Assembly: GCA_003427395.1 (NCBI GenBank)
Contig: BFEA01000169.1
Span: 2,614,669 to 2,653,537 of the forward strand
Reading direction: 5' to 3'
Source: Chara braunii
Lineage: Eukaryota > Streptophyta > Charophyceae > Charales > Characeae
DNA: 38,869 nt
Below are positions 29,217 through 38,862 of the stretch, piece after piece. The position numbers were made by a program, and so were the translations under genes. The first letter of the stretch is position 1. The number at the start of each line of letters is the position of its first letter. Below the pieces are notes generated by a model. That model worked only from the letters and a program-made list of their open reading frames with translations, did not search any database and was not told the DNA's origin.

Positions 29217-29238
29217 CACACACACACACACACACACA
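29217..29238. repeat. (CA)n microsatellite
   Basis: About 11 CA units, uninterrupted. Confidence 0.9.
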
Positions 29239-29383
29239 GTGACAAAGAAAAAAAAAACACTTTGTACCATACTACCCACCTTGGCATGTATGGCTGATTT
29301 GCTGGTTCGGGTGCGGCCGAATGCGATGGAATGAAATTTTATCCTTGACGTGGCTACGTAGGGGTAAGGCTATTATTGCAGAT

Positions 29384-29546
29384 GTCGGGTGGGCTGGGTA
29401 CGAGTAGAAAAAATTGAAATCAGCCTGGGCGGGCTGGATACAAGTAGAAAAATATTATACCAACCTGGGTGAGTTGGGTCTGGGTAAAACAAAATGTATT
29501 TACATGGGTCCGGCTAGACATAATACATTAAGGTTTGGGTTGGGTC
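29384..29546. repeat. Four tandem units of about 40 bp, GGGTxGG-type
   Basis: Each unit has a G/T-rich head (GGGTGGGCTGGGTA, GGCGGGCTGGATA, GGTGAGTTGGGTCTGGGTA, GGTCCGGCTAGACA) followed by an A-rich tail. This alternation is typical of subterminal regions in some plant hAT-related elements (family knowledge). No inverted termini were located. Similar GGGT-rich sequence occurs at 15110-15350. Confidence 0.6.
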
Positions 29547-30250
29547 GGAACTACTGGCCACGCATGTGACACGACTTCGAATTTGAGATCCTATGGTTGA
29601 ACAATTGGTTGTTCAAGTTCTTCCTCGCCTGGAGATGTAAAGAAACTTCTAAAATAGTCGCCGACTGATGAAATCAATAGGAGATGGAAATTCATAAAAA
29701 CCTTCACACCCCGGAACAACAGGACACATCATATACTCATACCGTCACACGAATGATATCCAACGTGTGTGATACCAGATGGTGACTCACCAAATGGACC
29801 ACTGAAGGAACTATGGACACCAGATTCTTTAGCTTGGCAACAACAAGAGCTCGATGTACTACCATCGAGGCCCTTAATGACCAGAGAGGAAAAATGAGGT
29901 AGCTACCTTCACCGCATACATCAAAAAGGTCGCATGCTCCTTCTTTCAAAACCTCTTCTCATCACACATAAAGGAGCCCCTCCAGAGGGGTGCCAAAGAG
30001 ATGTAGGAGAATTTCTAGTCCCCCTGGATAAATAACTCACCCCACAACAAAGAAAAGCAATAGAAAAGCACCTCACGCGGAAGGATGTGTGGATGACTCT
30101 CCTCCAGATGGAGTAGGAGAAAACCCTGAGGGTTAACGGTTTACCCAGGATTTATAGGAAACCATGTGGTTGACCCTCAACTGTGATTTGATGATTTTTT
30201 ATGGACAGGTATGAGAGACTGACTAAATGGAATAGATGGTGGGTTAAGGG

Positions 30251-30757
30251 ATGTTGTATCTCATCTATAAAAATGGGGACAAGCTAAACATCCGGATCTA
30301 TCGCCCAATCACCTTGCTAAGAGTGATCTACATGTTATTAGCGAAAGTGTTAGCTAATGAGTTGATTGAGATGTTGAAAGACATCACAGACCTGTCGCAA
30401 ACTGGATTCATGCGCAGTGAAAATATCCAGGAGAATATCCTCGTCGTCAATGAGATGATAAAATTTGTATGATAGATAAAACCGAATGCGACCTCCATCT
30501 TCATTGACTTTGAGAAAGCATATTACCATGTGAATTGAATATTTTAAACAGGTGCCTTGAAAAATGAAATTCGGCCTTATTTTTCGAAGATGCTCTTGCA
30601 TCACAATGCTACAAACGGGGTCTGGAGCAATGACTCCCTTACACCTGAGATCCGGCTCCAGAGGCCGGTAAGACAAGGTGACCCTCTAGCTCTATTTTTG
30701 TTCCTACTTATCATGAAAGGTCTTTCTGCCAACCTAAACCACTATGAAAATTTCAAA
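30251..30757 (+). pseudogene. LINE copy E ORF2, reverse transcriptase, part 1
   Basis: RT blocks RPITLL, QTGF..ENIQEN, FIDFEKAY and RQGDPLALFLF are visible across at least two frames. The RQGDP block is intact here, whereas copy A has RQRDP. Frameshift and stop codons occur between 30471 and 30557. The fragment ends at the insertion point after SANLNHYENF. Confidence 0.78.
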
Positions 30758-31214
30758 CACCATTCCCCCCGACGTAAAAAAATTGGCTTTTTGGGACCAT
30801 CAGAGGCTGGTAGCTCGGAAGAAGCGGAGGTCGACGACAATTCAAGCGAAGGTCAGCCTTAAAAAAAAAAAAAAAAAAAAAAAAACCGTAAACTTTGACG
30901 ATTTTCGTGCTCAGAAGAATAAACGAAAAAAATCGAAGATTTTGAGATCTGGTAGATTTGATCATATGATCTATTCGAAAAAAATATTAATAAAATAAAA
31001 TAAAATAATTTATATAGTGAAATACTGTTCGGGCCGATTCGTTGCATTTTTCATGCTTGTCATTCTGCCACCTGCGGGCAAATGGAAAAGTACTCCGTTC
31101 TTGCCACTCCGCCACCTGCGGGCCACTCTACTAGTTCTCCACACTATGGTACTGACAACCCTCATTAACTTGGTCTACCAGACCCCCCATTTTTTTGTGG
31201 CGGGGTGAGTGGTG
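30758..31214. mobile_element. 457-bp inverted-repeat element inserted in LINE copy E
   Basis: Left end CACCATTCCCCCCGACGT and right end (complement) CACCACTCACCCCGCCAC agree at 13 of 18 positions. Flanking 8-mers ATTTCAAA and GTTTAAAG agree at 5 of 8, a possible eroded 8-bp target-site duplication as made by hAT elements. Removing the segment rejoins the RT codons of copy E. It contains A24 (30860-30884) and a direct repeat of GCCACCTGCGGGC (about 31067 and 31109). No coding capacity. Confidence 0.6.
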
Positions 31215-31430
31215 GTTTAAAGAAAGTTCAAATCACCAAGATCCCGGAGGAGGCGATACCAATGTATTCCCTCTTCGCTAACAATCTTACGAGCATGGCT
31301 GAGGCGAACGAGCACAACATAAGGAAGATCCAAGGACTGATGACCCACTTCTGCAGACTTTCAGATATGGTTGTCAACTGGGAAAACAAAATGTTGGGAT
31401 GATGGATGCACCATCAAGGAGGCCACCCCC
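31215..31430 (+). pseudogene. LINE copy E ORF2, reverse transcriptase, part 2
   Basis: Continues after the insertion with KVQITKIPEEAIPMYSLF, ANNLTSMAEANEHNIRKIQG, SDMVVNWENKMLG, stop, and (next frame) MMDAPSR/WWMHHQGG-type sequence. Both catalytic aspartates of FADD are replaced by asparagine (FANN), so RT activity would be lost even without the frameshifts. Confidence 0.8.
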
Positions 31431-31434
31431 ATGC

Positions 31435-32105
31435 ATATCCCCGATGATAAACTAGGATAAGTTAACAACCCCTCTTATACCATAGTAGATGTAGCTTCTT
31501 ATTTGCAAACATATTCAATGTTCCATGCTTCCTAAGATGTTGCCTCATGTGCATGATCACTCATTCCACTCACAAAGATCTGCGATACCACCTGTCATGG
31601 ATAAAAGATACGACAATGATTCGATAGTTGCACATCATATATACCGATCATGTCAGTGGGAACTGCCTAAATAACAAACTTTATTGGCAGTACAAATGGT
31701 TTGCTGAAGAGTCTCTCATTGTGACCAAACTCAAAGAGGACTTCACATTCGACGCAGATAATAAAAGACTTAGTTTCTTAGGAAAACCTTGAATAATAAA
31801 AGTGCTTAAAAAACTTAGTTTTTCTGGAACACCTCGAATTTAGGCCGACCAGAGTGAAACAATGTGACGCGACCAACGTCGATATCACGGTTCAATCCCA
31901 AGTCCCAAAGTTTTTGTAACATAGTTCGAAGCATTAACTCTTGTGGGTTTTCTGAATAGAAGCTAGGTAATTCACTAAGTTTTTTCATACAACATGTTCG
32001 TTAGATTAGAAAAGTTTATAGGTCTAAGTAATTACAGGTTTGTAATTTACCACCATGTTAATCAAATGAATCTTTGTCATAAGAAAGTATGTGAGAACGA
32101 ATGCA
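31435..32105. other. Unassigned AT-rich region
   Basis: No recognised ORF, RNA gene or repeat array. A GGTTCAATCCC motif at about 31889 resembles a Pol III B box, but no matching A box was found at the right distance. Confidence 0.4.
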
Positions 32106-32110
32106 GAAAG

Positions 32111-32233
32111 ATTATCGTCTTGACCCGAATAAAACACCCGATCATTATTGTTGTATCTTAGACTCAAAATTATACTAAATAGTAAAATATAACTATATTG
32201 ATTGAGCGTTTTATTTGGGTAAAAACGATAATA
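32111..32233. mobile_element. Short foldback element with ~37-bp arms
   Basis: The left arm 32111-32147 (ATTATCGTCTTGACCCGAAT then AAAACACCCGATCATTA) matches the reverse complement of 32197-32233 at about 30 of 37 positions. The core is about 50 bp and AT-rich. A related single arm (ACCCGAATAGAACACCC.GTCATTAT) lies at 5784-5815. No target-site duplication was identified. Confidence 0.6.
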
Positions 32234-32829
32234 ATGTCAAGGACAAAGATCCAATTGATGGACACTTATAGATTGTTGTATCTAACAGGGAAATTAACAA
32301 AGTATACACATGGCTCAAGTCTTTTCGTGCTATAAAAAAAAAAACTCGATAAAATTTAAACATTGTTAAATAGAACACGTAAGAAAAAAAAGAAATGATT
32401 GCATGGAAACGCAGAGTTCTTACTACTAGGAAAAAGATTGCTTTTGTAGTAAAGGTCAAAGAAACGTCTAAGTCATCATGAAATTGCATAATTAAATATC
32501 ATGTTCATCTGCTTATAGTACAACTTGATTCGGTTAGTTGGATGACAAGTGAGAAGAGGATACATTGTTTCAATGGATTATGACAAACACCAAAAATTTG
32601 AGAAGTGAATCAAACAAGTTAACAAGTTTGGAGAACGATAAATTCATACAGACAAATAATGAATTTCAGTTCCAAGGATGATTCTTCCAAAGGAGAAAAT
32701 GAGGGTGAAAGGTGGGTAGAAAGAAGAAATGATTAACGTATGTATGAATTCTTAAGCTTTCTTATATTCTCAAACTTACACAAAGGTTTCAAGTCGGTGC
32801 GCTAGTTTCAACTTGGTCTTGGTTTGTTG

Positions 32830-33480
32830 GATAGAGGGTTTGAAGACATGTTCGAAAAACTTCAAACACTTCAAGCGATCGTCATAGTTTTTGGCGGGTG
32901 TTCTAGACTTGGATGGAGAGACTTGGAAACGTTTTCAAAAACCTCAGACACTTCACGTTTTGACCACTGTTTGAAAAACTTCAACCAGTTCAAGTCACTT
33001 CAATGGTTTTGAGAGCGCCCCAGCTAAAACTATTGAAATATCCTAGAGTGGTTGAATCTTCTAAAAGGGGTTTCAACAACGCACATTCAAGCATAAAAAA
33101 TGTGACCAGCGGAAATTGTTTTTCGAAGTTTCAACCGCTCATCTTTGTTGTTTCGAATCGGTGATTGATGTTTTGGGGGATCGGTTGAAACCAGTTTTAG
33201 AAGGTAAGTTTTTCAGATCATCCCCACAGTTTTAGATAGTTGATGGATGCATGGATAATAACACCTCAAAATGGTTTTATAAGTTTCAACCACTTCAATT
33301 TATTTTGGCTGTTGCAGATCCTCTCAGCTGAAACTGTCAAAATGGTGGAATATTTTGCAAACGGTTTATGTTGTCCCTACCAAACAACATATGGGTGCAA
33401 CAGCAACTTTGAGTCGTTTCAACGATCTCAAATTAATGATTGATGCATAGGTGAGGGCCGGTGAAACCATCTTCAGAAGA
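32830..33480. repeat. Diverged tandem repeats rich in TTCAACC.CTTCAA, period about 305 bp
   Basis: The phrase CTTCAACCA.TTCAA followed by CAGCT.AAACT.T.AAA.T occurs at about 32975-33060 and again at 33280-33355. TTCAACCGCTC..TGATTGATG (33132) pairs with TTCAACGATCTC..TGATTGATG (33417). A weaker relative starts at about 32860. Frames crossing it are not conserved between units. Confidence 0.6.
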
Positions 33481-33499
33481 TTCATTCGCTTGAGATCAT

Positions 33500-35800
33500 T
33501 TAAACTGTTGTGAGGAAACCTGGGGAGGGTCGCCTACTGTTCTCTGAAACCAAGGGCTACATCGCCTGTCAATAGTTGCGCCCGCTTTCAAGGTCTTCAG
33601 CGACTAGCAGGGGGTCGGGGTTTAGTGTTGCCTGTTACACCCTGCCTATCGGAGCACTTTAATGAATTATTTCGCTCAAGTATAATATTCTTGTTTCTTA
33701 GGTGGGCATAATATCTGGGGCTTGGGCCATTCACAAACGCTCTCTCATTTTCTTATCTTGCCCCCTTTGGTCATATCGGAGCTGATTTGTTGCCCTCTCA
33801 CAATGCACCACTTTACTGAACAAACTGGGGGAGTAGCAAAATGAATGGGTGAGGAAGACAATATAAACCAAAGTAGATTAACGTCATATCAATCGACAGG
33901 GTCGTTTTAGGAATAGATGGTCGGGCGACAATGAAACACCATGATCCAACCGAGTCTGCATACACTCTAGCCAAGCAGCCCACACACAACTTAGTCTCAA
34001 ATACTATAGTCAGGTATACACCCTGTAGTACAACCATTGGCTCAGTTTCAAGAGATTTGTTGAAAATATTTCGTGAATCTGCTCGCAAGTTTGGGCCCAA
34101 GTAATCAATCGGGGGTAAATAGTGATGCAACTTATAGGCTCTAAGCCAAGTAGCTGTAGGTGAAGTGACTCGCGAGTCACTTTGCAGGTTCAGTTCAAAT
34201 CAATCCTTCTTGGGTAAACAGAGAGCTCGATCCGAAAACGCGATTCCAATCAGAGAACTTCCAATCCAATCATCAAGCTCAATTTTTAAAAGAGTTGTTG
34301 GAACATTTAACAGGTCTGCAAAGGGATGATCATAAAGCCTTTTCCCCCTTGCCCGCTTTCCCTTCTACGCCTTTGTGTGGGTGTAAGGGAGTATGCGCAC
34401 TGTACACATACAGCTCGGTCGCTGTATCTGATGTCAGTCAGGTCAAAATGTGGAATGTTTCTCGTCCTCCCTCACCCATTCGGTCATGCATACCTTTACT
34501 CTCACGCTCCATTTCCCTCAGTAAGAGAGTTCAGTTCAACTCAATCAGATGTTCACATTGGTGTCATGCACACAGAAATTCTCCGTCCAAATGTTGCAGC
34601 CGGGAGGGATTTGAGATTATAGGCAATACTTGGTCCGATTCGAGCTTGGGTATGAGGTCAGTTCCCTGGTCGACCGAGCTGCTCGAATGTTAATTTTCTT
34701 GTTAATGATAGGGCCGACGATGACTTTTTGTTCAGAACTTGTAGACTTGCTCTCGAACTTTCACACATTTAGGCCAACCACGAGCCCGTCTGTGGGCCAT
34801 TGTCTTCTCTTCTCACTCTCCCATGCTTACTATTGTCCTCACCCACACTAGTGCACCACTCACTCATTGATCTTCTCTGGGCACGATTGAAGCAGAGTGC
34901 AGGGATGAAGGCAACAAGAAAACAGTTCCCCTTCGCGTCACTTAGCCCCTCGTCCCTTCCACTCGCATTCCCATCTTGATCCCGCTCTCACACTTTACTC
35001 GGATACTCCCTTCCGCTCTCTCACTGGTCTCTCTCTTCAGCACACACAAGCTGGTCTGTTGAGTTAGGCACTTATAACTCATATGCCTATGTCTGGGAAC
35101 AAAGTCTAATACATTTGACCAAAAAAAGTTTTTTTTATTATAAACAAATAGAAAAGATATTCCTTCCCCACTCTCTCCATGCACGCACTCAATTAACCCC
35201 CGCCTTTCTTTCCGTTATTACCCTTCATTTTCTTACTCATTCTCTCTCACTCTCATTTTTCTTTTTCTCTCCCTTCAGTCCTCTCGCTCAGATCGCGCGT
35301 ATTTGGAGGGGTATCTCAGCCCATCCGAGCGCTCGTGTGTTCCCACACTTCTGATCCCTCCAAGTTCGAGTTTGTCGTTTACTCGTTGTTCCCTTAACTT
35401 ACCTCTTGTCTTCTACGCTCACTCTCTTATAGGCTTACCGCGAAATTGAGCTCTTCCTGAAAAATGCCCTGAGTAGGCTCCAATCGGGCTCGGAATGCTC
35501 CTCTGGACCTGACACTTCTCTCGGCATGCCCAATTGGTCCTGTTATGACGGCGGTACAGGGCACTTCGAAGCGATCATGAGCTGCTGCGAGGCCCAACAT
35601 ACATTGTGCCCTGAATGAAGAGACCGAGGAAGGTCATGACCAGGGTTCGATCATATGTGATTCAACAGACAGTATCGAACACTGCTTTGTGTAGCACGAG
35701 ACATGTGATAGTGAAGCTCTACGCAGACCAGCCAAAGACATCAAGGTTTCTTTGTCACACTGTTTCTGTTGAGCTCATATTTCCCCCTCCATTAGCTGGA
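33500..35800. other. Unassigned region
   Basis: No recognised gene. Opposing open frames at 33813-34130 show no known domain. From about 34800 to 35420 the plus strand is pyrimidine-rich with CTCTC-type runs, which lengthens chance open frames. One exact 20-bp palindrome lies at 34163-34182. Confidence 0.4.
34163..34182. repeat. Perfect 20-bp palindrome
   Basis: AAGTGACTCG immediately followed by its exact reverse complement CGAGTCACTT, with no spacer. It contains TGACTC and GAGTCA half-sites. No other copy was noticed in the window. Confidence 0.85.
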
Positions 35801-35840
35801 TACCACGACGATCCACGGTTGTGTCTCTCTCTCCCATGAA

Positions 35841-36230
35841 CAGGGACATGCGAGTCCTGATCAGGATGCTCGTACGCACTGAGGACGCCTGGCACGCCTC
35901 CGCGTGTTGCCCCATTCCAATCTCCTTGCGCCAAGTGTCGCCTCCTAAACGTTCGCCAACGCTCACACTAAGCACCCTCCCAGTCAGTGATACCACGCTG
36001 AGTACGTCATGCATGTGCTGAAGAACTCCCCCCCTTTTCACATTCACGAGGAAGGCATACACTAGGCACGCTGACCCGTCTCCCCCATGCACGCCAGTCC
36101 TCTCCTCCAGTCGGATCGTTCTCCTCCTCCTTGATCGCTCGATCGCAGGGCACATAGCCCTTGCTGACAAACAGGGATATCCGGCCGTATCCAAAATGCT
36201 CGTGCACTGCGTACGCCAGGCACGCGGTTT
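35841..36230. repeat. Diverged tandem pair, period about 330 bp
   Basis: CAGGGACATGCGAGTCCTG..ATGCTCGTACGCACTG..GACGCC.GGCACGC at 35841-35900 corresponds to CAGGGATATCCGGCCGTAT..ATGCTCGTGCACTG..TACGCCAGGCACGC at 36171-36222. A weaker partial unit lies at about 36048-36075. The minus-strand 170-codon frame across it is not recognised. Confidence 0.55.
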
Positions 36231-36719
36231 TGTCCTCCCTAGTCCGCATGCCCCCGCTCTTTGGTCGGCCCCGCCTGTATCCCACACTCACGGTCTCATC
36301 TCTGAGGATTCTAAATAGCCGCCTGCCGCTGGTCCATTCCGCAACTCACTAGCACCTGGCCTCAAAAAGGGGCACTAGCATTATTAGAACCGGCGGCCTC
36401 AAGCCCGCAGACCCGAAATATACCTCGCCCCTGGTACCGAGGGCTCTCGGTTCGGTAATTCCAAGATTAGTTGCGCTGCACCGGTACCAGTTTCGCGTCC
36501 GCTGAATAGTCGACCCGCACCAAGTACCTGGACCTCACTTAACCCCATACCTACAGAATAGTGGCTTTGAATTCGTTGAATCAACAATCGTACCAAAGAG
36601 ATTGTATCAACCAGCTGTAAGTTTTGCCAATACCGGACATGTACCATACCGAGATAGTGGCGCTGATTCTGCAGCAGCCCGTGCCAACCCAATGTCATCT
36701 AATCGAAGTGAGTAGAAGC

Positions 36720-36938
36720 AGTTTCGGGCCCAATGCCGTAGTTGTTCCAGTGCCAAACTAGTGAAAACTTTCCAGACTTGATAGGTTCAGACCGTAGCAT
36801 GCCGTTCCAATACCGTGGCAAAGCTGATCAGTTATCGTACGGAAATAATAGGATATTACCTCGGCCTTTGAATCTGTGTCCTCACCCAAAATATTAGGGC
36901 CCAAACCATAGTATGTCGTTCCAGAGCCGTGTCAACGC
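36720..36938. repeat. Irregular tandem units beside the inverted LTR-like copy
   Basis: GTTCCAGTGCC, CGTTCCAATACCGTGGCAAAGCTG and CGTTCCAGAGCCGTGTCAACGCTG, each preceded by CC(G/A)TAG.(A/T)TG-like sequence, occur at about 36736, 36803 and 36917. The last unit ends exactly at the LTR-like boundary (36939). Confidence 0.55.
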
Positions 36939-37740
36939 TGTCGGCGCGAATACCCTTACAAGGGTATCTGCCCTGATTTTTGCAAGTGACAGAAAATAGG
37001 TTTGGTTTAAGGTATGAGTGCACCGCGTGAGTCACGGTCATATCTGTTATTTACGTTGACTAAATGGTTAACTAAATTAGAGAGTGTCTGGGCGCGCGGA
37101 CTTAAGGCGTGCGTGATCTCTTTTTCTTTTTGATAATGGTGAGGCTGGTGCTGGTCGCCGACCAAATTTTTATTTCTGATTAAACTAGGATTAAAAAAAA
37201 ATTGTCTCTTGGTTGGTGCACTTGCTTATGACTTGCGTGTACGAATGAAAGACGACATTAATTATAATGTGAATTTGGAATGGTTCAGTAGGCTCACGCA
37301 CCATGTGGTGCCCGTTTATGCGGATGTTTGTTAGTACCGACTTGTATAAGTGTCGACTAGTACTAGGCTCAACCATGGGCATAGCATTTGGTTACGGCGT
37401 CGGACTTTCAACAAGCGGATTCAGGGATCGAAGCCAGCGAGCGACGGCACGGGAGCAACGGAGAGGCGCGAAAAAACCATGGGGTCGAGGGCTCGACGAG
37501 GCTATTCCCCAAGGTTTTGCTGCCTGTAGGATAGCTCGGCAGGACCAAGGCGATATTGGTAAAGCCCGTTTTTTTCTTCCCCTCGCCGGACGGGGTTTTG
37601 CCGTTAATTTTTGTGGCTATTATTTTATTATCTCCACTTTTTCTATTCTTAGCGGGGTCGCCGCACCGGGTTTTGGGGCCGTGCGGACCTGCACATATTC
37701 GGGAAGCCAGCGAATTTCCTCTATCCTGCCTATCTTAGAA
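36939..37740 (-). repeat. LTR-like segment, minus-oriented relative
   Basis: The reverse complement aligns with 22000-22920 over roughly 800 bp with insertions and deletions. It includes the CACGGCCCC, AATTAACGG, GGGGAATAGCC, AATCCTAGT, AACGTAAAT.ACAGA and TATTTTCTGTC blocks and the terminal palindrome. It ends at ..CCGACA, one base different from the other copy's ..CCGATA. No primer-binding-like site follows, so it could be a solo LTR, a 3' LTR, or a degraded fragment. The plus-strand 159-codon frame at 37303-37782 is antisense to it and is not considered a gene. Confidence 0.6.
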
Positions 37741-38201
37741 CGTGGACCAGGGAGTCCAATGTGCATGCGAGCCAGTGGGTGATTAGCCCACGAGGATGAA
37801 GGAACCTGAGTGGTGTGAGCCTTCCGCATGTGCACCGTCCGACCAGCCGTTGACTGCTGTGAGAAGTCTGTGTGTGGAAATGCCTAGGCGCAGCAGGAAG
37901 GAGCGGCCAGAGGCACCATGGGGAGGCCGCTGTAGCGGCTGCTGAGTTGGGGATCTTTCTCTGTTTTGGCACCTACAGCCCTCGCTTGGATATTTTGCCG
38001 CCACCTCCGAGATCTGCGTTGAGAATCGTTTGGCCAGGGTCATACCGTGGACTTTGCAGCAGGGCAGGGCGCCCTCCCCGCTCGTCGAAAGGGTCAGAAT
38101 CGCTACGACTGACCGAGCATGGGTCCCGTGCTTTCTCGCCATCCAGTACCACGGAGGAGCTGCCTCAGCCCAGGACGACGTCCTTTGGGACATCGAGAAG
38201 A

Positions 38202-38446
38202 GGTTAACAGAGCCCTAAATTTTCAGGATTTTTTCAGGGTCATTATAACAAACGTCCCATACCTTTTACGCCAGACTTGTCACCAGTCCATAGAGTGGAC
38301 ACCAAATAAACCAACAGCAAACAAAAAATTAAAAAAAAATTGATCAAAGGGGCCTTAAACCCCAAGGCAAAAGTGTGTTTGCATGCAAAATTCACTCTTT
38401 TCAGTTTTTAGGATTTAGTGGGGGTCCCTGTTAACCTTTGGTGGTC
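38202..38446. mobile_element. Inverted-repeat element, GGTTAAC family, copy 2
   Basis: Left end GGTTAACAGAGCCCTAAATT, right end GGGGGTCCCTGTTAACC. Internal CATAGAGTGGACACCA and AAGGCAAAAGTG match copy 1 at 28501-28907. This copy is shorter (about 245 bp) because copy 1 carries extra internal sequence from about 28690. No coding capacity. Confidence 0.7.
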
Positions 38447-38449
38447 GCG

Positions 38450-38790
38450 ACCATGTTATCATCACGGTGGTAGTGCTTGTCGAATGACGCGTCTGGCTAT
38501 ACCCAGGTGGAAGATAGATCCTCGAGTTGTTATACATAATCGATTGTGGTCATAGAAGTGGTCCCGACACGGCTGCTCGTCGTGATGATAGTCGAAAGTG
38601 ATCGATTTGGTGGTGCTCATCTTCATCGAAGCAGCCCACATCATGATGGTGTCACTGTGCTCGTCATTGAGATCCTGGTTTTACTCGTTCTCATAGCATT
38701 CTTAATCATTGCGGTCGTACCACGACTCCTCGACGATTGTCTCTCTCATGTGCTTTGATGGGAAAACATGACACTAGTTGAGATATCCAG
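38450..38790. other. Unassigned region
   Basis: No recognised gene. The sequence is rich in repeated ATCAT/CGTCAT-like words without a clear period. Confidence 0.35.
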
Positions 38791-38796
38791 GGTTGT

Positions 38797-38862
38797 CGAG
38801 CCCCGGCCCCGGGGCCCTGGCGGGGGTCCCGGGGGCCGGGGGTCGACACCCCTGGCCCCGGC
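38797..38862. repeat. Extremely GC-rich, partly palindromic end of window
   Basis: Runs of CCCCGG and GGGCC with GGGGTCGACACCCC near the end. It can fold on itself in many registers. It may be a subterminal part of a DNA transposon cut by the window edge; the following A run (38863-38869) is too short to interpret. Confidence 0.5.

Larger units (their letters stand above)
29745..31430 (+). mobile_element. LINE copy E: pre-RT and RT fragment split by an insertion
   Basis: The plus strand codes TTEGTMDTRFFSLATTRARC and TIEALNDQRG (pre-RT; copy D has MEGAMDARFIVMARVRTGR), then FFQNLFSSHIKEPLQRG. The RT follows from 30251: YRPITLLRVIYMLLAKVLAN, QTGFMRSENIQEN, FIDFEKAYYHVN, RPVRQGDPLALFLFLLI. A 457-bp insertion lies at 30758-31214. 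RT resumes with KVQITKIPEEAIPMYSLFAN, where the catalytic FADD is FANN, and ends at WWMHHQGG. Many stops and frameshifts are present. Neither endonuclease nor zf-RVT is seen. Confidence 0.8.

Noticed and set aside
28984-29235. Cysteine-rich 83-codon minus-strand frame, possible zinc finger
   Set aside because: The cysteines arise from GCA/ACA triplet repetition, and the spacing fits no zinc-binding family I can name.
31880-31905. Pol III B-box-like GGTTCAATCCC
   Set aside because: No A box at suitable distance and no tRNA fold.
33813-34130. Opposed open frames (105 codons minus, about 74 codons plus)
   Set aside because: Neither shows a known domain; lengths are compatible with chance.
35775-36287. 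170-codon minus-strand open frame
   Set aside because: It spans a diverged tandem repeat in a CpG-rich stretch; units do not keep the frame and no domain is seen.
37303-37782. 159-codon plus-strand open frame
   Set aside because: It is antisense to the inverted LTR-like segment and is not preserved in the relative at 22000-22920.
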